DNA from: Novosphingobium sp.
GTDB taxonomy: Bacteria > Pseudomonadota > Alphaproteobacteria > Sphingomonadales > Sphingomonadaceae
NCBI RefSeq assembly: GCF_039595395.1
Contig: NZ_JBCNLP010000006.1
Coordinates: 1,245,001-1,309,000 of the forward strand
Direction of reading: 5' to 3'
DNA length: 64,000 nt
Under the pieces are notes generated by a model. The model was not told where the DNA came from, ran no database searches, and saw only the letters and a list, made by a program, of their open reading frames with translations. A program made the position numbers and the translations under genes. Shown here piece by piece: positions 43,191 to 53,002 of the stretch. Position 1 is the stretch's first letter. Each line of letters starts with the position of its first letter.

Positions 43191-44111
43191 TTAAGCAGGC
43201 CACGCCCCGCGTTCCGATGAAAGCTCCGCGGCCGTCGTGCCGATCAGCTCACGCAGCCAGCGATGTGCGGGCTGGTCCTGAAACCGGCTCTGCCACACCA
43301 TGGTGGCCACCAGCGGCTGAGGCTGGACCGGCAGTTCGAACAGTTGCACCGGATAGGCACGCTGGAACTCCTCGCCGATATGGCGCGCCACCACCGCGAC
43401 CATGTCCGATTGGGTCAGCACCGCGCCCGCCGAGAGATAGGGCGCCTCCGCCGCGATCTGCCGCGACAAGCCCCTTTCGGCCAGCAAGGCGTCCAGCCGG
43501 GTCAGATCATCGCCGCTCGATGAAATGGCCAGATGCGCCATGGCCGCGAAACGCGTCACATCGGGCGAGCCTTCCAGCACGGGATGGCCCCGGCGCGCCA
43601 CCCCGACGAAATCCTCCTCGATCAATTGCCGCGACTGGAAGCGCTGCAGCAGCGGCGCATGGGCCACCAGCGCCAGATCAAGCTCCCCCCGGTCCAGCAG
43701 ATCGGGCACATCGAGCGTACCGCTGGGGCGAAAGCTGAAGCGCACCTGCGGCGCCAGCGCCCGCGCGCGCTGCAGGATCGGCCCGACAAAGGCGATGGCC
43801 GCATAATTGCTGACCGCGATCACGAAACGCTGCCGCGCGGTTTCGGGCAGGAACTCTTCGCCATGCAGCACGCTGCGCAACTCCGTCAGCGCATGGCGCA
43901 CCGGATCGGCCAGCCGCTCGCCCAGCGGCGTGGGCACCATGCCCTGAGGCGAGCGGACAAAGAGCTGATCCTTCATCCGATGCCTCAGCCGGTTCAGCGC
44001 ATGGCTCATCGCGGGCTGGCTCAGCCCGAGGCGCTGCCCGGCGCGCGTGATGCTGCGCTCACGCAGGATCGCTTCGAAAACGACCAGCAGATTGAGGTCC
44101 ATGCGATCCAT
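43191..44111 (-). CDS. LysR-family regulator of the RND efflux operon
   Basis: 306 residues from ATG 44111, preceded by AAGG at 8 bp; ATGs at 44126 and 44129 are in frame but lack a ribosome-binding site. The winged helix-turn-helix occupies about residues 4-62 (SITRAGQRLGLSQPAMSHALNRL region), followed by an effector-binding domain. It is divergent from the efflux operon across 87 bp that contain a T-N11-A box with perfect dyad arms, so it very probably controls that operon and itself. NodD/LeuO-like N-terminus (MDLNLLVVFEAIL). The effector is unknown. Confidence 0.88.
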   Translation of the reverse strand: MDRMDLNLLVVFEAILRERSITRAGQRLGLSQPAMSHALNRLRHRMKDQLFVRSPQGMVPTPLGERLADPVRHALTELRSVLHGEEFLPETARQRFVIAVSNYAAIAFVGPILQRARALAPQVRFSFRPSGTLDVPDLLDRGELDLALVAHAPLLQRFQSRQLIEEDFVGVARRGHPVLEGSPDVTRFAAMAHLAISSSGDDLTRLDALLAERGLSRQIAAEAPYLSAGAVLTQSDMVAVVARHIGEEFQRAYPVQLFELPVQPQPLVATMVWQSRFQDQPAHRWLRELIGTTAAELSSERGAWPA

Positions 44112-44127
44112 GGCCAAACCCTTCATC

Positions 44128-44150
44128 ATTCATCTGATGCATGTATGAAT
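44128..44150. promoter_or_regulatory. LysR box (T-N11-A dyad)
   Basis: ATTCAT (44128-44133) and ATGAAT (44145-44150) are perfect inverted arms around 11 bases, the classical LysR-type T-N11-A arrangement. It lies between the divergent LysR gene and the efflux operon, 17 bp upstream of the LysR ATG and about 50 bp upstream of the operon's first ATG. Confidence 0.65.
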
Positions 44151-44198
44151 TCACACTATGCGTTGGAGAAATAGAAGGCGCAAGAGCAATGGAGGGGC

Positions 44199-44822
44199 AT
44201 GACGCAAAGCCCCCTTCCCACCTTCACCTGGCATGAGCTTGGCAAGCGCCACACCCAGCCAGAGGCGCTCGTGCTGCATCTTTGCACGGCGGGAGAGCTG
44301 CCCATGGCGCGACGCCGGGCTCTGGCATGGCAAGCCATCGTGCCGCGCTGCGCCTTTGCGGCGCTGAATGTGGCAGGTGGCGCGACACCGGCGAGCAATT
44401 CCGCGCTTCATGCCCTCATCCGGCGCCATATGGTGCATCTGGGCCTGCATGACGGCCAGCTCGTGATGATCGCGGAAGGGCGCGCTGCCCTGTGGACGCT
44501 GGGTCTGGTGGCCCGCTCGTCAGCGCTGTGCCCTCATGCCGTTCTGGCGGATCTGCCCTGTATGGAAGCGCCCCTGCTGCCCGGCAGACAGAACGCGACC
44601 TGCTCGCTGCGCTTCGTGCAACACCGCTTATCCGAAGATCCGGACAACCGGCAGTTCCACGAGACCATCCGCACCCTGCGCCGCGCAGGGTTCGACATCC
44701 GCACCCTCCTTCTGCCTGATGGCGCCGGACCGCACGCCCGCGCCATCGCCGCCTTTCTGGTCGAGCTGGTCGCCATCGCCTGCCGCTCGGCTGCCACCCC
44801 CGATCCGGAGCAGAGCGCATGA
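44199..44822 (+). CDS. Unknown protein, first gene of RND efflux operon
   Basis: 207 residues, ATG 44199 with a good GGAGG a few bases upstream. I do not recognise it. No signal peptide or membrane helix is evident. The first half has a GELPMARRRALAW-like stretch; the middle is Leu/Ala-rich with scattered Cys and His (CPHAVLADLPC near residues 111-121); the C-terminal third (HETIRTLRRAGFDIRTLLLPDG) looks like a beta-alpha unit as in Rossmann or alpha/beta-hydrolase folds. Its stop overlaps the start of the RND pump gene as ATGA, so it is translated with the pump. It may be a cytoplasmic enzyme acting on the exported compound. Confidence 0.65.
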   Translation: MTQSPLPTFTWHELGKRHTQPEALVLHLCTAGELPMARRRALAWQAIVPRCAFAALNVAGGATPASNSALHALIRRHMVHLGLHDGQLVMIAEGRAALWTLGLVARSSALCPHAVLADLPCMEAPLLPGRQNATCSLRFVQHRLSEDPDNRQFHETIRTLRRAGFDIRTLLLPDGAGPHARAIAAFLVELVAIACRSAATPDPEQSA

Positions 44823-47800
44823 ACCGCATTGTCCGCATCGCACTCGATCGCCCCTATACGGTGATCGTGATGTCGATCCTTATCCTGATCGCCGGAATCA
44901 TGGCGATCCTGACATCACCGGTCGATATCTTTCCACCGGTCAAGGTGCCGGTGGTCAGCGCCGTTTTCAGCTACAACGGCCTGTCGCCCGATGAAATGTC
45001 GGGCCGCATCGTCACCTATTACGAGCGAGCCCTGACCACCAGCGTCAGCAATGTGGAGCATATCGAATCCCAGTCGATCCCCGGATACGGCGTGGTGAAG
45101 ATCTATTTCCAGCCTTCGGTGGACATCAACGCCGCGCTGGCGGAAGTGGCCGCCACATCGCAGACGGTGCTCAAACAGATGCCGCCGGGCATCACCCCGC
45201 CCACCATTCTCAGCTTCGATGCATCGAGCGTACCGGTGCTGCAGCTCGCGCTGTCCAGCAAGACGCTGCCCGATACGGCGCTCAACGATCAGGCCTCCAG
45301 CTTTATCCGGCCCCAGCTGGCCTCGGTGGCGGGGGCATCGATCCCGCTGCCCTATGGCGGCAAGGTGCGCCAGATCCAGGCTGACCTCAATCCGCAGGCG
45401 CTCCAGCAATATGGGCTGTCGGCCAATGATGTCTCCGCCGCGCTCGCCGCGCAGAACCTGATCACCCCGGTGGGCACGCAGAAGATCGGCAAGCTGGAAT
45501 ATACGCTGAAACTCAATGACTCCCCCGATGTGATCGCCGCCTTCAACGATCTGCCGATCCGCACGGTGAAGGGCGCGGTGATCTATATGCGCGACGTGGC
45601 CTTCGTGCATGACGGCAACCCGCCCCAGACCAATGTCGTTCATGTCGACGGCGGCAATGCGGTGCTGCTCAGCGTGGTGAAATCGGGCGCCAATTCGACC
45701 TTGGCGGTGATTTCGGGCGTCAAGAACCTGCTGCCCCAGATCCGCAGCACCTTGCCCGACGGCATCAAGCTGCTTGCCACGGGTGACCAGTCGGTCTTCG
45801 TCACCGATGCGGTCTCCAGCGTGGTGCGCGAGGGCGTGATCGCGGCGGGGCTGACCGGCGTGATGATCCTGCTGTTTCTGGGCAGTTGGCGCTCGACGCT
45901 GATCATCACCGTCTCGATCCCGCTCTCCATTCTGGCGGCGCTGGGCTGCCTTGCGGCCTTCGGCCAGACGATCAATGTGATGACTCTGGGCGGTCTGGCA
46001 CTGGCGGTCGGTATCCTTGTCGACGATGCCACCGTCACCATCGAGAACATCAACGCCTACCTGGAACGCGGCGAAAAGGTGCGTGACGCGGTGATCCGCG
46101 GCACCGAGGAAGTGACCCAACCCGCTTTCGTCTCGCTGCTGTGCATCTGCATCGCCTTTGCGCCCATGCTTCTGCTCAAAGGCGTGCCGGGCAATCTGTT
46201 CCTGCCGCTGGCCGAGGCGGTGGTCTTCTCGCTAATCGCCTCCTTCATCCTGTCGCGCACGCTGGTGCCAGCCATGGCCGACTGGCTGATCCATGAACCC
46301 AGCCATGACGCCGCCCCCACCAACATCTTCACCCGCTTCCAGCGCGGTTTCGAGGCGCGCTTCCAGACCATCCATGCCTATTATCTGGGCCTGCTCGATC
46401 TGGCCCTGGCCAACCGGCGCAAGGTGGTGGGCGGTTTTCTGGGCTTCTCGCTGCTTTCCCTGCTGCTGGTGACGCAATTGGGGCAGGATTTCTTCCCGCC
46501 GCTCGATGGCGGGCAGATCCGCCTGCACATGCGCGCCCAGACCGGCACAAGGATCGAGGAAACCACCCGCACCGCCGACCGCGTGAGCGATGCCATCCAT
46601 CAACTGCTGCCGGGACAGGTCGCGGGTGTGGTCAGCAACATGGGGCTGAGCATCAGCGGCATCAACATGGCCTATGACAATGCCGGCACCATCGGCAATG
46701 AGGATGCCACGCTGCAGATCACCCTTTCGGCCAACCATGCCCCCACCGCCGAAGATGTGAAGCTGCTGCGCGAGGAACTGCCCCGCCGCTTCCCCGGCGT
46801 GGAGTTCGATTTCCTGCCCGCAGACATGGTCAGCCAGATTTTGAACTTCGGCACGCCCGCCCCCATCGATCTGCAGATCGTGGGCAGCGACACCGCCGCC
46901 AACCGCGCCTATGCCGACAGGATACTGGCCCGTATCCGCCAGATTCCCGGCATTGCCGACGCGCATATCCAGCAGGCTTTCCAGCAGCCGCAGTTGAACA
47001 TCGATGTCGACCGGTCCTTTGCCGGCATGGTCGGGCTGAGCGAAAAGGATACCGCCGATGCGCTGCTGACCAATTACGCGGGCAGCACGCAGGTCGCCCC
47101 CACCTTCTGGCTCAACCCCAAGACCGGCGTGTCCTACCCGGTCTCGATCCAGACGCCCCAGCGCGCGGTCTCCTCGCTCGATGCGCTGCAAAACACCGCC
47201 ATCTCGCCGGCGGGTGCCGATGGGCGCGCGCCGCAATTGCTGCGCAACATGGCGCAGATCCACCGCACCCGCAGCAATGCCGTCACCTCGCATTACAATG
47301 TGCGCCCGGTGATCGACATCTATGCCTCGCCGCAGGGGCGCGATCTGGGGGCGGTCGCCGCCGATGTGCAGAAGGTCGTCAAGGACACCGCCGCCCAACT
47401 GCCCAAGGGTGCCACCATTGCCCTGCGCGGTCAGGTCGCCACGATGAACAGCGCCTATAGCCAGCTCTATCTCGGCCTGGCCGCCGCCATCGTGCTGATC
47501 TTCCTGCTGATCGTGGTGAACTTCCAGAGCTGGCTCGACCCGCTGGTGATCGTGCTGGGCCTGCCCACCGCGCTGGCCGGCATGGTGTGGATGCTGTTCG
47601 CTTGCGGAACGCCGCTCTCGGTGCCCGCACTCACGGGGGCCATCATGTGCATGGGCGTGGCCACGGCCAATTCCATTCTGGTGATCGCCTTCGCCCGCGA
47701 GCACATGGCCACCGGAGAGGACGCCCTCACCTCCGCACGGGAGGCCGGCATCGCCCGCTTCCGCCCGGTGCTGATGACCGCCACCGCGATGATCCTGGGC

Positions 47801-47995
47801 ATGATCCCCATGGCCATCGAGCCGGGCCAGAACATGCCCCTGGGCCGCGCTGTGATCGGCGGACTGCTGTTTGCCACCTGCGCCACGCTGATCCTGGTGC
47901 CCACGTTGTTCAGCATGGTCCACCGCAAGCCTTCACCCGAACCCACCCCCACACCAGCAACAGACGCCGGCTCCCCCCAGCCCGCGCAACACTGA
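44819..47995 (+). CDS. RND-family inner-membrane efflux pump
   Basis: 1058 residues, the expected size for an AcrB/HAE1-type transporter. It has twelve helices in two halves, two large periplasmic loops, and the proton-relay Asp pair in TM4 (GILVDDATVTIEN, about residue 400). The N-terminal helix (MNRIVRIALDRPYTVIV) is typical of the subgroup that also includes MexF- and CzcA-relatives; the lack of Cys/Met-rich stretches argues against a metal pump. It is coupled with the unknown gene before it and lies 9 bp before the adaptor gene. Likely exports small organic toxicants under LysR control. Confidence 0.92.
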   Translation: MNRIVRIALDRPYTVIVMSILILIAGIMAILTSPVDIFPPVKVPVVSAVFSYNGLSPDEMSGRIVTYYERALTTSVSNVEHIESQSIPGYGVVKIYFQPSVDINAALAEVAATSQTVLKQMPPGITPPTILSFDASSVPVLQLALSSKTLPDTALNDQASSFIRPQLASVAGASIPLPYGGKVRQIQADLNPQALQQYGLSANDVSAALAAQNLITPVGTQKIGKLEYTLKLNDSPDVIAAFNDLPIRTVKGAVIYMRDVAFVHDGNPPQTNVVHVDGGNAVLLSVVKSGANSTLAVISGVKNLLPQIRSTLPDGIKLLATGDQSVFVTDAVSSVVREGVIAAGLTGVMILLFLGSWRSTLIITVSIPLSILAALGCLAAFGQTINVMTLGGLALAVGILVDDATVTIENINAYLERGEKVRDAVIRGTEEVTQPAFVSLLCICIAFAPMLLLKGVPGNLFLPLAEAVVFSLIASFILSRTLVPAMADWLIHEPSHDAAPTNIFTRFQRGFEARFQTIHAYYLGLLDLALANRRKVVGGFLGFSLLSLLLVTQLGQDFFPPLDGGQIRLHMRAQTGTRIEETTRTADRVSDAIHQLLPGQVAGVVSNMGLSISGINMAYDNAGTIGNEDATLQITLSANHAPTAEDVKLLREELPRRFPGVEFDFLPADMVSQILNFGTPAPIDLQIVGSDTAANRAYADRILARIRQIPGIADAHIQQAFQQPQLNIDVDRSFAGMVGLSEKDTADALLTNYAGSTQVAPTFWLNPKTGVSYPVSIQTPQRAVSSLDALQNTAISPAGADGRAPQLLRNMAQIHRTRSNAVTSHYNVRPVIDIYASPQGRDLGAVAADVQKVVKDTAAQLPKGATIALRGQVATMNSAYSQLYLGLAAAIVLIFLLIVVNFQSWLDPLVIVLGLPTALAGMVWMLFACGTPLSVPALTGAIMCMGVATANSILVIAFAREHMATGEDALTSAREAGIARFRPVLMTATAMILGMIPMAIEPGQNMPLGRAVIGGLLFATCATLILVPTLFSMVHRKPSPEPTPTPATDAGSPQPAQH

Positions 47996-48004
47996 GGTGC
48001 TGTC

Positions 48005-49162
48005 ATGACCAACACCCTTCAAGCCAGAATGCCCAGCCATCGCGTTCTTCTTGTCACCGGACTCGGCGGCGCCGGGCTGGCCATCGCCCTGGCCATCAGC
48101 GGTCTGGCCAGCCGCGCGCATGAGGCTCATGCCAATGCGCAATGGTCGCAGGTCCAGTCGGTGCCCTCGGTTTCGCTGGCGAAAGTGGAGAACGGACAGG
48201 CCAGCCGGATCGACCTGCCCGGCACGGTACAGCCCTTCCAGAAAGCGCAGATCTATGCGCGGGTCAGCGGCTATCTGCGGTCATGGCAGGCTGACATCGG
48301 CACACCGGTGCGCGCCGGGCAGACGCTGGCCGTGGTCGACACGCCCGATCTCGACCAGCAACTGGCGCAGGCGCGCGGCGACCTGAACGTGGCGCGCGCC
48401 AATGCGAAACTGGCCGCGCTGACCGCCCAGCGCTGGAAGGCCTTGCAGACCAGCGGCGCCGTCTCGCAGCAGGTGATCGACGAAAAGGCCGGAGACAGCG
48501 ACGCCAAGAGCGCCGCCGTCGCCGCCGCGCTGGGCCGCTTGCGCAGCATCGAGGCGCTGGCCGCCTACAAGCGCATAGCCAGCCCTTTCACCGGCATCGT
48601 CACCGCGCGCAAGACCGACATTGGCGCGCTGATCAACGCGGGTGCCAGCGGGCAGGAGCTGTTCGAGGTGGCCGATCTCAGCCGTTTGCGCATCTATGTG
48701 CAGGTGCCCCAGACCCTCGCCTCGAAGCTGAAGGTGGGCGAGCAGGTCGATTTCACCCTGCCCGAAAGTCCGGGCCAGACCGGCCACGCCACCATCGCCG
48801 CCATATCCCATGCGCTTGATCCCTCCACACGCACCATGCTGGTGCAGTTGCAGGCCCCCAACCCCGCGGGAGCCATCGACGCCGGGGCCTATTGCACGCT
48901 GATCTTCAAGGAGGCAGGCGCCGCCAATGCTCTGCGCATCCCCGCCACGGCGCTGATCGCCCATGACAGCGGATCGCAGCAGGTGGCGGTGCTGACGCCC
49001 GGCAACATCGCGCGGCTGAAAACCGTCACGCTGGGCCGCGATCATGGTAATGCCGTGGATGTGGTCGCCGGTCTGGCACCGGGCGACCGCGTGATCGACA
49101 GCCCGCCCGAAACGCTGCGCGACGGCGACCATGTGCGTCTGGGCGCGGGAGCAGGCGCATGA
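48005..49162 (+). CDS. RND periplasmic adaptor (membrane fusion protein)
   Basis: 385 residues. An N-terminal anchor helix (about 19-38) is followed by a lipoyl hairpin (RVSGYLRSW, VRAGQTLAVVD), a coiled-coil hairpin (about 115-195), a beta-barrel (QVDFTLPESPGQ region) and a membrane-proximal domain with the ARLKTVTLGR stretch. It links the RND pump to the outer-membrane channel encoded next, overlapping that gene by 4 bp. No Cys lipid anchor is present, so it is held by its N-terminal helix if not cleaved. Confidence 0.92.
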   Translation: MTNTLQARMPSHRVLLVTGLGGAGLAIALAISGLASRAHEAHANAQWSQVQSVPSVSLAKVENGQASRIDLPGTVQPFQKAQIYARVSGYLRSWQADIGTPVRAGQTLAVVDTPDLDQQLAQARGDLNVARANAKLAALTAQRWKALQTSGAVSQQVIDEKAGDSDAKSAAVAAALGRLRSIEALAAYKRIASPFTGIVTARKTDIGALINAGASGQELFEVADLSRLRIYVQVPQTLASKLKVGEQVDFTLPESPGQTGHATIAAISHALDPSTRTMLVQLQAPNPAGAIDAGAYCTLIFKEAGAANALRIPATALIAHDSGSQQVAVLTPGNIARLKTVTLGRDHGNAVDVVAGLAPGDRVIDSPPETLRDGDHVRLGAGAGA

Positions 49163-50619
49163 AACGCCTGCGCCATAGACACGGCCTCATGCTGACCATG
49201 GGCGCCTCGCTGATGCTGGCCGGGTGCAATCTCGCGCCCGCCTATCACCCGCCCGTCACGCCGGTTCCCGCCAGCTACAAGCCGATCCCCGGTTGGCAGG
49301 AGGCCGCGCCGGCCGACATGACCGCGCGGGGACCATGGTGGAGCCTGTTCAACGACCCCGTTCTGGCCGGGCTGGAACAAAGGCTGGATGGCGCCAACCC
49401 CGATCTGGCCGCCGCCGTGGCCCGCCATGACGCGGCGCTGGCCTATGCCGGGCAGGCGCGCGCCGCGCTGCTGCCCTCGGCAGACCTTCAGGGCTCTGCG
49501 TCGCAGAACCGGCAATCGCAGCAGCGCCCGCTGCGCGGAACGGACCAGCCCGACACCTATGGCGCCGATCAGATCAACGGCGTGATCGGCTATGAAGTGG
49601 ACCTCTGGGGCCGGTTGCACAACCAGTTGCGCAGCCGTCAGGCCATGGCGCAGGCCAGCGATGCCGACCGCGCGGCAATGCAGCTCAGCCTGGAGGCGCA
49701 GCTCGCCACCGATTACGTGACCCTGCGGGGGCTCGACGACCGGATTCACCTGCTCGACCTGACCGTCGCCTCCTATGACCGCAGCCATGCGCTGACCCAG
49801 ACGCTGTTCAACGGCAAGATCGCGGCGCAGATGGATGTGTCGCGCGCGCAGGTGCAGCTCGACAACGCCCGTATCGCCGCGGCTCAGGCCCGCGCCGACC
49901 GGGCGGTGATGGAGGATGCCGTGGCTGTGCTGGTGGGCGAGACACCCTCCACCTTCCACCTGGCCCCCGCCGCCGCGCCGCCGCTGCCCGATGTGCCCGT
50001 CGGCCTCCCCGCGACGCTGCTGGAGCGCCGCCCCGATGTCGCATCGGCGGAGCGTGCCGTCGCCTCGGCCAATCTGGGCATCGGTATCGCCCGCGCCGCC
50101 TTCTATCCCAGCCTGACCCTGGGCGCGCTGGGCGGCGTGCAGAGTCAGGGCGAAAACCCCTTCAAGGTCGGCGACCTGTTCTGGGCTCTGGGCCCGCAAG
50201 TGACCTTGCCGATCTTTCAGGGCGGCAAGCTGAAGGCGCAGCTCGCGCAGGCACAGGCCAATCTGCGGGAAGCCTCCGCCCATTATCGCGCCACCGTCCT
50301 CACCGCGTTCCAGCAGGTGGAAGACAATCGCGCGCAATTGGCCCGACTGGCGCAGGAGGCCGGTTCCTCGCAAGAGGCCGTCACCGCCGCGCAGCAGACC
50401 AGCGATGCCGCCTTGAGCCTTTACACCAATGGCGCCACCAGCTTCCTGGATGTGGTGACCGCCCAGACCGCCCTGCTTCAGGCGCAACAGGCAGCGCTCG
50501 ACATCAGAACGCGCCGCCTTGCCGCGTCGGTGGCGCTGGTGCGCGCGCTGGGTGGCGGCTGGCATGATCCCTTTCCCGCTCAGGGCAACCGACCCGCGTC
50601 CATAAAGGGCAAATCATGA
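49159..50619 (+). CDS. NodT-family outer-membrane efflux lipoprotein
   Basis: 486 residues, start overlapping the adaptor gene. A lipobox LAGC (Cys near residue 22) marks it as a lipoprotein; WWSLFNDP, the LERRPDVASAERA block near residue 290 and two repeat halves are standard for OprM/NodT channels. It completes a tripartite pump with the two preceding proteins. It is the second such channel in the window and differs clearly from the one at 18527-19942. Convergent with the T6SS kinase gene, 19 bp away. Confidence 0.92.
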   Translation: MKRLRHRHGLMLTMGASLMLAGCNLAPAYHPPVTPVPASYKPIPGWQEAAPADMTARGPWWSLFNDPVLAGLEQRLDGANPDLAAAVARHDAALAYAGQARAALLPSADLQGSASQNRQSQQRPLRGTDQPDTYGADQINGVIGYEVDLWGRLHNQLRSRQAMAQASDADRAAMQLSLEAQLATDYVTLRGLDDRIHLLDLTVASYDRSHALTQTLFNGKIAAQMDVSRAQVQLDNARIAAAQARADRAVMEDAVAVLVGETPSTFHLAPAAAPPLPDVPVGLPATLLERRPDVASAERAVASANLGIGIARAAFYPSLTLGALGGVQSQGENPFKVGDLFWALGPQVTLPIFQGGKLKAQLAQAQANLREASAHYRATVLTAFQQVEDNRAQLARLAQEAGSSQEAVTAAQQTSDAALSLYTNGATSFLDVVTAQTALLQAQQAALDIRTRRLAASVALVRALGGGWHDPFPAQGNRPASIKGKS

Positions 50620-50638
50620 CATCGCTCGGGCAGCGCGA

Positions 50639-52993
50639 TCACCCGCCCGCGCTGCACGCTTCATCGCGCAAGAAGTCCTTCCAGCGATTGCCGCGCTGTT
50701 CCTGGATTTGCCCATTCTGGCGCCGGTAGAGGCGGCTCTTGAACAGGGCGAAGCTCACCTTGCAGCGCCCCTTCATGGCCTGAGAAAGGCAGGCATCGCG
50801 CGGCAACTGGCCAACATCATGCCACTGCCCGTCATAGGCGCGGCAGAGATCCGCATGGCGGTTCGGGTCCTGCATATCCTGTATGCGTGCCAGTTCGCGG
50901 CGGTTCAGCTCGGCCGTTTCGAGCACGGATTGCGCGCGGCTGATCTCATGCTGCGGGACGGCTTCAGCCAACGGACGCCGCCCGGAAACCGTTGGCGATG
51001 CAGCCATTGGCGTCGGGGGCGCCATGGATGGTTTTGCGCGATCGCCTTCCGGTGCCCGCTCGATCCTCGCCCATTGCGCAAAGACGCGAATGCCCTGATC
51101 TCGGCCCTGATCGGCCAGACGCTGCGCGAAATCCGCGCCCGGCAACGAGGCGCGGCCGGTCCGCAGGCCAAGATCGGCAGGATGCTTCGTTTCGAGAAGG
51201 AAAATCGCCGAAGAACCGGGCAGCGCATGGCACAGCGCAACATGGTAGAGCTGGTCGGCCCCGATGCTGAAGCCTTCGCTGTGCGCTCGGGCGAGCCGGG
51301 CGAACTCCGCCCTGGACCCGGCGATCTGCAGCAGGCGCCCATCCGGCTCAAGCCCGATCAGCGCCCATTCCCTGTCGGGATCGCGGTTGGCAGCCGTCAC
51401 TTCAGCAACGCCTCCTCCGGGACAGGCCGGCCCCGGATGGTCGAGAAGAATCCGCGAGGTCGAAAGCGCAAGCACGCCCGCCCCCTGCTCGCCCGGTTTG
51501 GCCCGATAGGGTCGCAGCGCATCGATCACCCCGCATTGGGTCACATTCAGCGGCTCGACCGCCTTCGCATCGACGCTGCCCCAGTTGCGCGGCTTGCCCG
51601 CAAGCCGCGCGGGTAAACCCGGAAGATCGCCCGAACCGCCAGAAAGCTCGGTGGGGCCATCCTCGGTGGTGGCCCGCGCGGTGATCCACGCACAGGGCAG
51701 ATCACGCACCGCCAAATTCCACTGGGCCACGCGGTCAGACGCCAGCATCGGTGCTTGCGCCGCAAGGGGGACTGGAGCGGCGCTCTGTTGAACAGCCTGA
51801 GCCCCCGGCGCATGCCGGTACAGCAGCACACCAGAGAACAGGATGGCGAGGCCGGCCATGATCGCGAGGATCAGGCGTCGCCCATGCCCGACCTTTCCGC
51901 GTCCGACGGAGGGGGCCTTGCTCGGCAAGGGCTTGGGGTCCGATGGCGTTTCGACCTGCCCGGCAGGCTGGGCCTCTGGCGCGAGAGCGGGCGCGTAGGT
52001 GGTCTCGGCGGGCTCGGGCGGCTTTACACGGGGCGCATGAACCTCTTTGAGCGATCCTGAACGCGGCTCTGCCTTGCCACGCGCCAGCGGCTGGTCGGCG
52101 GCGATGCGAATGCCATCGAGCGCGACCAGAACCTCGCGCATCGAGCGGATCCGGCCCGTGGGCTCGGGCACCAGCATCCGCTCGATCAGGGGCGCGATCG
52201 GCACCGGCAGGTCGGACAGGTCGACCGGAACGCGGCGCCTCTCGACCGCATCCGACAGGGTCGTCCCCATCGCCGGAGCCTTGCCTCGCGCAAAGGCCAA
52301 CAGCACCAGAGCGGTGGAATAGACGTCGGTCCAAGGGCCGATCTGGCGCCCGAAATCGCCGAACTGTTCCGGCGCAACATAGCCCAGCTTGCCCGCGAAC
52401 CCCTCCCCCACCACGGTTTCAGCACTGAGGTCGAGGCTTTTGGCGATGCCGAAATCGATGATCTTCGCGCGATCGATCCTGCCATCGGGCAACAAGATGT
52501 TGTCGGGCGACATATCGCGATGGATCGCGCCATGGTCATGCGCCGCCTCCAGACCGGAGGCGAGCCGCCGGGCCAGCACCACCACTTCGCTCAAACTCGG
52601 GCGCTCCCGGTCGAGATAGCGCGTGATCGGCTCCCCATTGATGAAATCGGTGACGATGTAATGCAGATCGAGCTGCGGATCGCGGGCAAAGACCCGATAC
52701 TGCACGATGGCCGGATGCGCGATATGCGTCAGCACCCGCGCCTCCTTGCGGAACAGCGCCACGATCCTGGGATCGCTCGCCAGATGGCTGCGGATGGCCT
52801 TGATCGCCACCCGCTCATCGGTTTCGACGTTGACGCCTTCGAAAACCTCTCCCATCCCGCCACGGGCGATGAAGCGCTCGACCTTGTAGATGCCGTTCAG
52901 CATGTCGCCCGCGGCCAGCGCGGCATCGCGCGGGCGCCGCCCCATCGCAGGCTCGTCACCGGCCAGTGTCGTTTGCTCGACCGATCTATCCAT
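50639..52993 (-). CDS. ppkA: T6SS-associated Ser/Thr protein kinase, PpkA-like
   Basis: 784 residues. A complete Hanks-type kinase domain spans about 34-300: Gly-rich loop RGGMGEV (44-50), VAIK lysine K65, HRD (158-160) with MSPDN, DFG (180-182) and APE (207-209). A Pro-rich linker leads to one membrane helix (about 373-392) and a roughly 390-residue periplasmic part with paired Cys residues near its end. The layout matches PpkA, which phosphorylates the FHA protein to switch on type VI secretion. An FHA gene is encoded at the far end of the window. It is last in the minus-strand tss operon, 9 bp after tssG. The periplasmic part may sense envelope damage. Confidence 0.88.
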   Translation of the reverse strand: MDRSVEQTTLAGDEPAMGRRPRDAALAAGDMLNGIYKVERFIARGGMGEVFEGVNVETDERVAIKAIRSHLASDPRIVALFRKEARVLTHIAHPAIVQYRVFARDPQLDLHYIVTDFINGEPITRYLDRERPSLSEVVVLARRLASGLEAAHDHGAIHRDMSPDNILLPDGRIDRAKIIDFGIAKSLDLSAETVVGEGFAGKLGYVAPEQFGDFGRQIGPWTDVYSTALVLLAFARGKAPAMGTTLSDAVERRRVPVDLSDLPVPIAPLIERMLVPEPTGRIRSMREVLVALDGIRIAADQPLARGKAEPRSGSLKEVHAPRVKPPEPAETTYAPALAPEAQPAGQVETPSDPKPLPSKAPSVGRGKVGHGRRLILAIMAGLAILFSGVLLYRHAPGAQAVQQSAAPVPLAAQAPMLASDRVAQWNLAVRDLPCAWITARATTEDGPTELSGGSGDLPGLPARLAGKPRNWGSVDAKAVEPLNVTQCGVIDALRPYRAKPGEQGAGVLALSTSRILLDHPGPACPGGGVAEVTAANRDPDREWALIGLEPDGRLLQIAGSRAEFARLARAHSEGFSIGADQLYHVALCHALPGSSAIFLLETKHPADLGLRTGRASLPGADFAQRLADQGRDQGIRVFAQWARIERAPEGDRAKPSMAPPTPMAASPTVSGRRPLAEAVPQHEISRAQSVLETAELNRRELARIQDMQDPNRHADLCRAYDGQWHDVGQLPRDACLSQAMKGRCKVSFALFKSRLYRRQNGQIQEQRGNRWKDFLRDEACSAGG

Positions 52994-53002
52994 CGATGGT
53001 TC

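Noticed and set aside
46232..47923. 563-codon minus-strand frame opposite the RND pump
   Set aside because: His/Gly/Arg-rich shadow of a well-conserved transporter gene.
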